DNA from: Candidatus Woesearchaeota archaeon
GTDB taxonomy: Archaea; Nanobdellota; Nanobdellia; Woesearchaeales; 21-14-0-10-32-9
Assembly: GCA_003560545.1 (NCBI GenBank)
Contig: PWLK01000055.1
Location: 1-7,694 of the forward strand
Direction: 5' to 3'
DNA: 7,694 bases
Shown piece after piece: positions 5,483 to 7,694 of this stretch. How positions within the stretch are numbered: position 1 is the stretch's first letter; each line of letters begins with the position of its first letter. The notes beneath the pieces are model-generated. The model was not told the origin of the DNA and did no database searches. It saw only the letters and a program-made list of their open reading frames with translations. The position numbers were made by a program, and so were the translations under genes.

Positions 5483-6994
5483 ATGTTATTAGAAGTTCTT
5501 GCGGCAACACCTATAATACTTGTAATCCTGTTATTGTTCTTATTCCGCAAGCCACTCGTATTTGCATCCCCGATAACTTTTATTTACACGCTATTGCTCG
5601 GGGCTTATTACTGGCAGGTACGACCCGTTATCCTGGTAGGTTCTGTTGCGAAAGGATTTCTTGTAGCGGTGGATATAATAATAATTATTTTTGGAGCACT
5701 GGTCTTCCTGGAATTTCTTAAGAAAACCGGTTTACTAGAATCCATAGAATATTATTTGAGCCGGATAAGCCCTGATAAAAGAATACAGATGATAATACTT
5801 GCGTGGTTCCTCGGAAGCTTTATAGAAGGAACAGCGGGGTTCGGGACTCCTGCGGCTATCGTTGCTCCTTTACTAGTAGGCCTCGGGTTTCCTGCAATTA
5901 CAAGTGTTGCGGTAGCCTTAATCGCTAATAGCACGGCGGTAGCGTTCGGAGCGGTGGGAACTCCGATAAGGATAGGTTTTGAAGGCCTGGAGGTTACAGG
6001 TGTAGCTCAGCAAGCAGGCCTTATCAACTTATTCGCAGGAGCAATAATTCCTGTAATGCTCTTATTTGTGCTTGTTTATGGAGTGGAAAAAAGGTTTTCC
6101 AGGAATATCACAGAGGCTGTTCCTTTCGCGTTATGGGCTGGTTTTTGCCTGACAATTCCTTATTACTTTTTCACATTCTTAGGCCAGGAGTTTCCCTCGC
6201 TGCTCGGACCCTTGGTTGGCCTGGTCCTGGTTTCTCTAACTACTAAGCTGGGCTGGTTCGTTCCAAAGAATACGTGGACTATAAGTGATGCAAAGAAAAA
6301 AATATCATTACATGGAAAAGAGCCTTTGCTAAAGGTTTTCATGCCATACATATTACTCATAGGATTCTTGATAATCGGGAAGTTTACATTGACATCTTAT
6401 CCTTTCACGGTAAGCGGGCCGATAACACATTCCTTGAATCCTTACAACCCTGGGTTTGCTTTCTTATTAGCACTTGTGGTTTATTCCTTGCTGTACAACG
6501 TCAGCTTTGCTAATATTGCAATGTCTGCAAAGCAAACCGTTAAGATATTATTAGTTCCCTTTACCGTAATATTCTTCATAGCTGGATTCGTACAATTAAT
6601 GATGCACTCAGGAAACAATTACACAGGCCTGGAAAGCATGATAAACGTCCTGGCAGGTTTAATAGAAGTTAAAGCCCTCCCGTTCCTCGCACCGTTCATA
6701 GGAGGCTTCGGCTCATTCATAGCTGGGAGTGCAACTGTTTCAAACTTATTATTCGGCCAATTCCAAGCAACAGCCGCAGCCAACCTAGGCCTCAGTGTTG
6801 CAAGCATCCTCGCACTCCAACTAGTAGGAGCAGGTATTGGGAACATGCTCGCCCTCACAAACATCGTTGCTGCACAGGCAACCGTTAAGCTGAAGAACAG
6901 GGAAGCCGAGATATTCCTAAAAACACTCATACCAAGCATAATATACGCAGTAATAGCAGGCATCATAGGTCTCATCCTCGTGTACGTTTTCTAG
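5483..6994 (+). CDS. lctP: L-lactate permease family (LctP) transporter
   Basis: A 503-residue, highly hydrophobic protein with roughly 12 or more membrane segments and no cleavable signal. Family signatures are GSFIEGTAGFGTPAAI (111-126), AFGAVGTP (154-161), GGFGSFIAGSATVSNLLFGQ (407-426) and AGIGNMLALTN (450-460). The LctP family moves lactate and related 2-hydroxy acids such as glycolate, usually with protons. The length is slightly below the roughly 530-550 residues common in bacterial members. The ATG is 10 nt after the amylase stop. TGATGAGA just upstream is at best a weak ribosome-binding site, so translation may depend on coupling with the amylase. Sharing a transcript with a glucan-degrading enzyme suggests export of fermentation lactate, but uptake is equally possible. 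The substrate is inferred from family only. Confidence 0.92.
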   Translation: MLLEVLAATPIILVILLLFLFRKPLVFASPITFIYTLLLGAYYWQVRPVILVGSVAKGFLVAVDIIIIIFGALVFLEFLKKTGLLESIEYYLSRISPDKRIQMIILAWFLGSFIEGTAGFGTPAAIVAPLLVGLGFPAITSVAVALIANSTAVAFGAVGTPIRIGFEGLEVTGVAQQAGLINLFAGAIIPVMLLFVLVYGVEKRFSRNITEAVPFALWAGFCLTIPYYFFTFLGQEFPSLLGPLVGLVLVSLTTKLGWFVPKNTWTISDAKKKISLHGKEPLLKVFMPYILLIGFLIIGKFTLTSYPFTVSGPITHSLNPYNPGFAFLLALVVYSLLYNVSFANIAMSAKQTVKILLVPFTVIFFIAGFVQLMMHSGNNYTGLESMINVLAGLIEVKALPFLAPFIGGFGSFIAGSATVSNLLFGQFQATAAANLGLSVASILALQLVGAGIGNMLALTNIVAAQATVKLKNREAEIFLKTLIPSIIYAVIAGIIGLILVYVF

Positions 6995-7000
6995 GCAATA

Positions 7001-7008
7001 TTTATAAG
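7001..7008 (+). promoter_or_regulatory. TATA box of the C/D box sRNA
   Basis: TTTATAAG lies 6 bp after the permease stop codon. With the 27-bp spacing seen at the PHP and eL33 promoters it predicts transcription starting near 7031, right at the GCGC arm of the sRNA terminal stem. No start codon with an open frame lies at that distance, which supports a non-coding transcript. Confidence 0.6.
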
Positions 7009-7024
7009 AAACAAAGTATTACTC

Positions 7025-7097
7025 GTAGTGCGCTGTGATGAAGTGAACACCCAATGACGCAATGGATGATTAAAAAGAGTAACTGCTGAGCGCCTAC
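7025..7097 (+). ncRNA. C/D box guide sRNA (2'-O-methylation guide)
   Basis: C box GTGATGA is at 7035-7041 and D box CTGA at 7086-7089. They are closed by GCGC/GCGC (7030-7033 with 7090-7093) plus GTAG/CTAC (7025-7028 with 7094-7097) around a single bulged T at 7029. T7034 with the first two C-box bases makes the 3-nt bulge of a canonical kink-turn, the L7Ae binding site. Internally, D' is ATGA (7054-7057) and C' is TGGATGA (7063-7069), both near consensus and 5 nt apart. The C-to-D' guide is exactly 12 nt (7042-7053), the typical archaeal spacing; the C'-to-D guide is 16 nt (7070-7085). The RNA would assemble with L7Ae, Nop5 and fibrillarin to methylate rRNA or tRNA. A TATA box lies upstream and six T residues follow. 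The true 5' end may be nearer 7030. Confidence 0.82.
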
Positions 7098-7104
7098 ACA
7101 ATCA

Positions 7105-7110
7105 TTTTTT
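7105..7110 (+). terminator. T-run terminator after the sRNA
   Basis: Six T residues lie 8 nt after the sRNA terminal stem. A T-run is sufficient for archaeal RNA polymerase termination, and this is the first one downstream of both the permease gene and the sRNA. It may therefore end both transcripts. Confidence 0.5.
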
Positions 7111-7119
7111 CAATAAAGC

Positions 7120-7127
7120 TTTTAAAT
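7120..7127 (+). promoter_or_regulatory. TATA box of the 119-aa protein gene
   Basis: TTTTAAAT is centred 25.5 bp before the ATG at 7149, which would give a leaderless mRNA. A GGTG element (7141-7144) with 4-nt spacing to the ATG could be a Shine-Dalgarno site if transcription begins slightly further upstream, for example from the AT-rich AATAAAG at 7112-7118. The two readings cannot be separated by eye. Confidence 0.5.
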
Positions 7128-7148
7128 AAACGTATTTGAAGGTGTTAT

Positions 7149-7508
7149 ATGAAGGTAATAAGGGATCCAAAGGAACAAAGGATAAAGGTAAAAGCAAAGA
7201 GCGCGGTGGTAGGAAGAATATCAAAGAAAATAAAAGGGAAAAACGATGATCACTTCCCTGCATTCATAAAGCTCTTCGATATAAACAATCCTCATAAAAC
7301 CCATGAATTCCCGCATACGGTTTACGAGTTCAGGAACATAGAAAAAATAAGGATTAGAAGACTAAACGTATCCAAATACCTAGAAGGAAACCACTTAGTC
7401 ATAAACGACTTGGAAGAACTTTATATTATTCATGAGCCCACGAAGCTAGTGCTCAAAGGATACCAGGTAGAAGTTGAAAACAGGCGTGCTGCTAAGAAGA
7501 AAAAATGA
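7149..7508 (+). CDS. Unrecognised small basic protein
   Basis: A 119-residue protein that I cannot assign to a family. It is rich in Lys and Arg at both ends (KEQRIKVKAKSAVVGRISKK near the start, NRRAAKKKK at the end), with a predicted strongly basic charge. The middle alternates as beta-strand (EKIRIRRLNVSKYLEGNHLV, 65-84; ELYIIHEPTKLVLKGYQVEV, 90-109). There is no signal peptide, membrane segment, cysteine or recognisable catalytic motif. Basic tails on a small beta-rich core would suit RNA, DNA or ribosome binding, but that is inference only. The TATA box and a possible GGTG ribosome-binding site support it as a real gene, as does an uninterrupted frame with archaeal-type composition. It converges on the next gene with a 7-bp gap. 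Confidence 0.75.
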   Translation: MKVIRDPKEQRIKVKAKSAVVGRISKKIKGKNDDHFPAFIKLFDINNPHKTHEFPHTVYEFRNIEKIRIRRLNVSKYLEGNHLVINDLEELYIIHEPTKLVLKGYQVEVENRRAAKKKK

Positions 7509-7515
7509 TTGTTTT

Positions 7516-7694
7516 CTAAGCCCTTGTCTTTCTCGCAGGCACTAATAGAATTGTTGTATGCACAACCAAATCTTTATTCGAGGGCTTGAAAGATTTCGTT
7601 TTAACACTCCTTCTTGCCTTCTCAAAATAAGTGTCTTCAACCCTTCTCTTTTTTTCAGAATGCTTTCTTGAAAGCGAATCAATCCTTGCTTTTA
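7516..7694 (-). CDS. C-terminal end of an unidentified basic protein (partial)
   Basis: This minus-strand frame is open from the right edge to a TAG at 7518-7516 and gives 58 visible residues. It starts KARIDSLSRKHSEKKRRVED, continues TYFEKARRSVKTKSFKPSNK, and ends in DLVVHTTILLVPARKTRA. The first half is charged and probably helical (KKRRVEDTYFEKARR), followed by a short beta-like hydrophobic stretch (LVVHTTILLVP) and a basic tail. I do not recognise the family, and the start lies outside the window. Support comes from the protein-like composition, the absence of stops over 58 codons in an AT-rich region, and the tight tail-to-tail packing with the 119-aa gene (7 bp between the stops). Confidence 0.6.
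   Translation of the reverse strand, partial: KARIDSLSRKHSEKKRRVEDTYFEKARRSVKTKSFKPSNKDLVVHTTILLVPARKTRA

Noticed and set aside
5470..5485. ATGATGA resembling a C box (a second C/D sRNA) at the amylase-permease junction
   Set aside because: It is formed by the amylase stop and its surroundings. There is no CTGA at a suitable distance, no closing stem and no promoter.
1..7694. CRISPR array, insertion sequence, attachment site, tRNA or rRNA gene
   Set aside because: No regularly spaced repeats, transposase motifs, terminal inverted repeats, cloverleaf or conserved rRNA segments were seen on either strand.

Overview
The window is archaeal chromosomal DNA. The evidence is a eukaryote/archaea-type ribosomal protein eL33 (L35Ae), a LonB-type protease with membrane segments inside its AAA+ domain, TATA-box promoters about 25-28 bp upstream of start codons (leaderless transcripts), and a C/D box sRNA with a canonical kink-turn. 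Short spacers, small basic hypothetical proteins and a membrane-anchored OB-fold-like protein would suit a DPANN-type lineage, but no phylogenetic marker here settles that.

Layout, left to right. Positions 1-160 hold an unresolved left edge: either the tail of a gene on the plus strand or a structured RNA, followed by a strong hairpin plus T-run terminator. Next is a PHP-domain metallo-phosphoesterase (+), best started at 180 rather than 162. It meets the eL33 gene (-) tail to tail, and both stop codons lie in one CTAG palindrome. Upstream of eL33 on the minus strand is the LonB gene, and the eL33 core promoter fills the 33-bp gap. A 129-bp divergent intergenic region separates lonB from a plus-strand run: a small single-pass OB-fold-like protein, a cytosolic GH13 amylase-family enzyme, and an L-lactate permease (LctP family). 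The permease starts 10 nt after the amylase stop, so these two are probably one operon. Positions 6995-7148 carry a C/D box guide RNA with its own TATA box and T-run, then the promoter of a 119-aa basic protein I do not recognise. That gene converges, with a 7-bp gap, on the C-terminal end of a truncated minus-strand gene that runs off the right edge.

How the genes may work together: eL33 and the C/D sRNA belong to ribosome structure and modification. LonB is the membrane-anchored ATP-dependent quality-control protease. The GH13 enzyme and LctP permease suggest an alpha-glucan to lactate link (storage glucan use with lactate export or import). This link is inferred from adjacency only.

The most interesting item is the C/D sRNA, because such genes are often missed. 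Its 12-nt upstream guide resembles the antisense of the 23S rRNA A-loop, with the N+5 nucleotide falling on the equivalent of U2552, although the match is imperfect. I saw no CRISPR array, transposon, tRNA or rRNA gene, and no convincing unknown multi-gene system.
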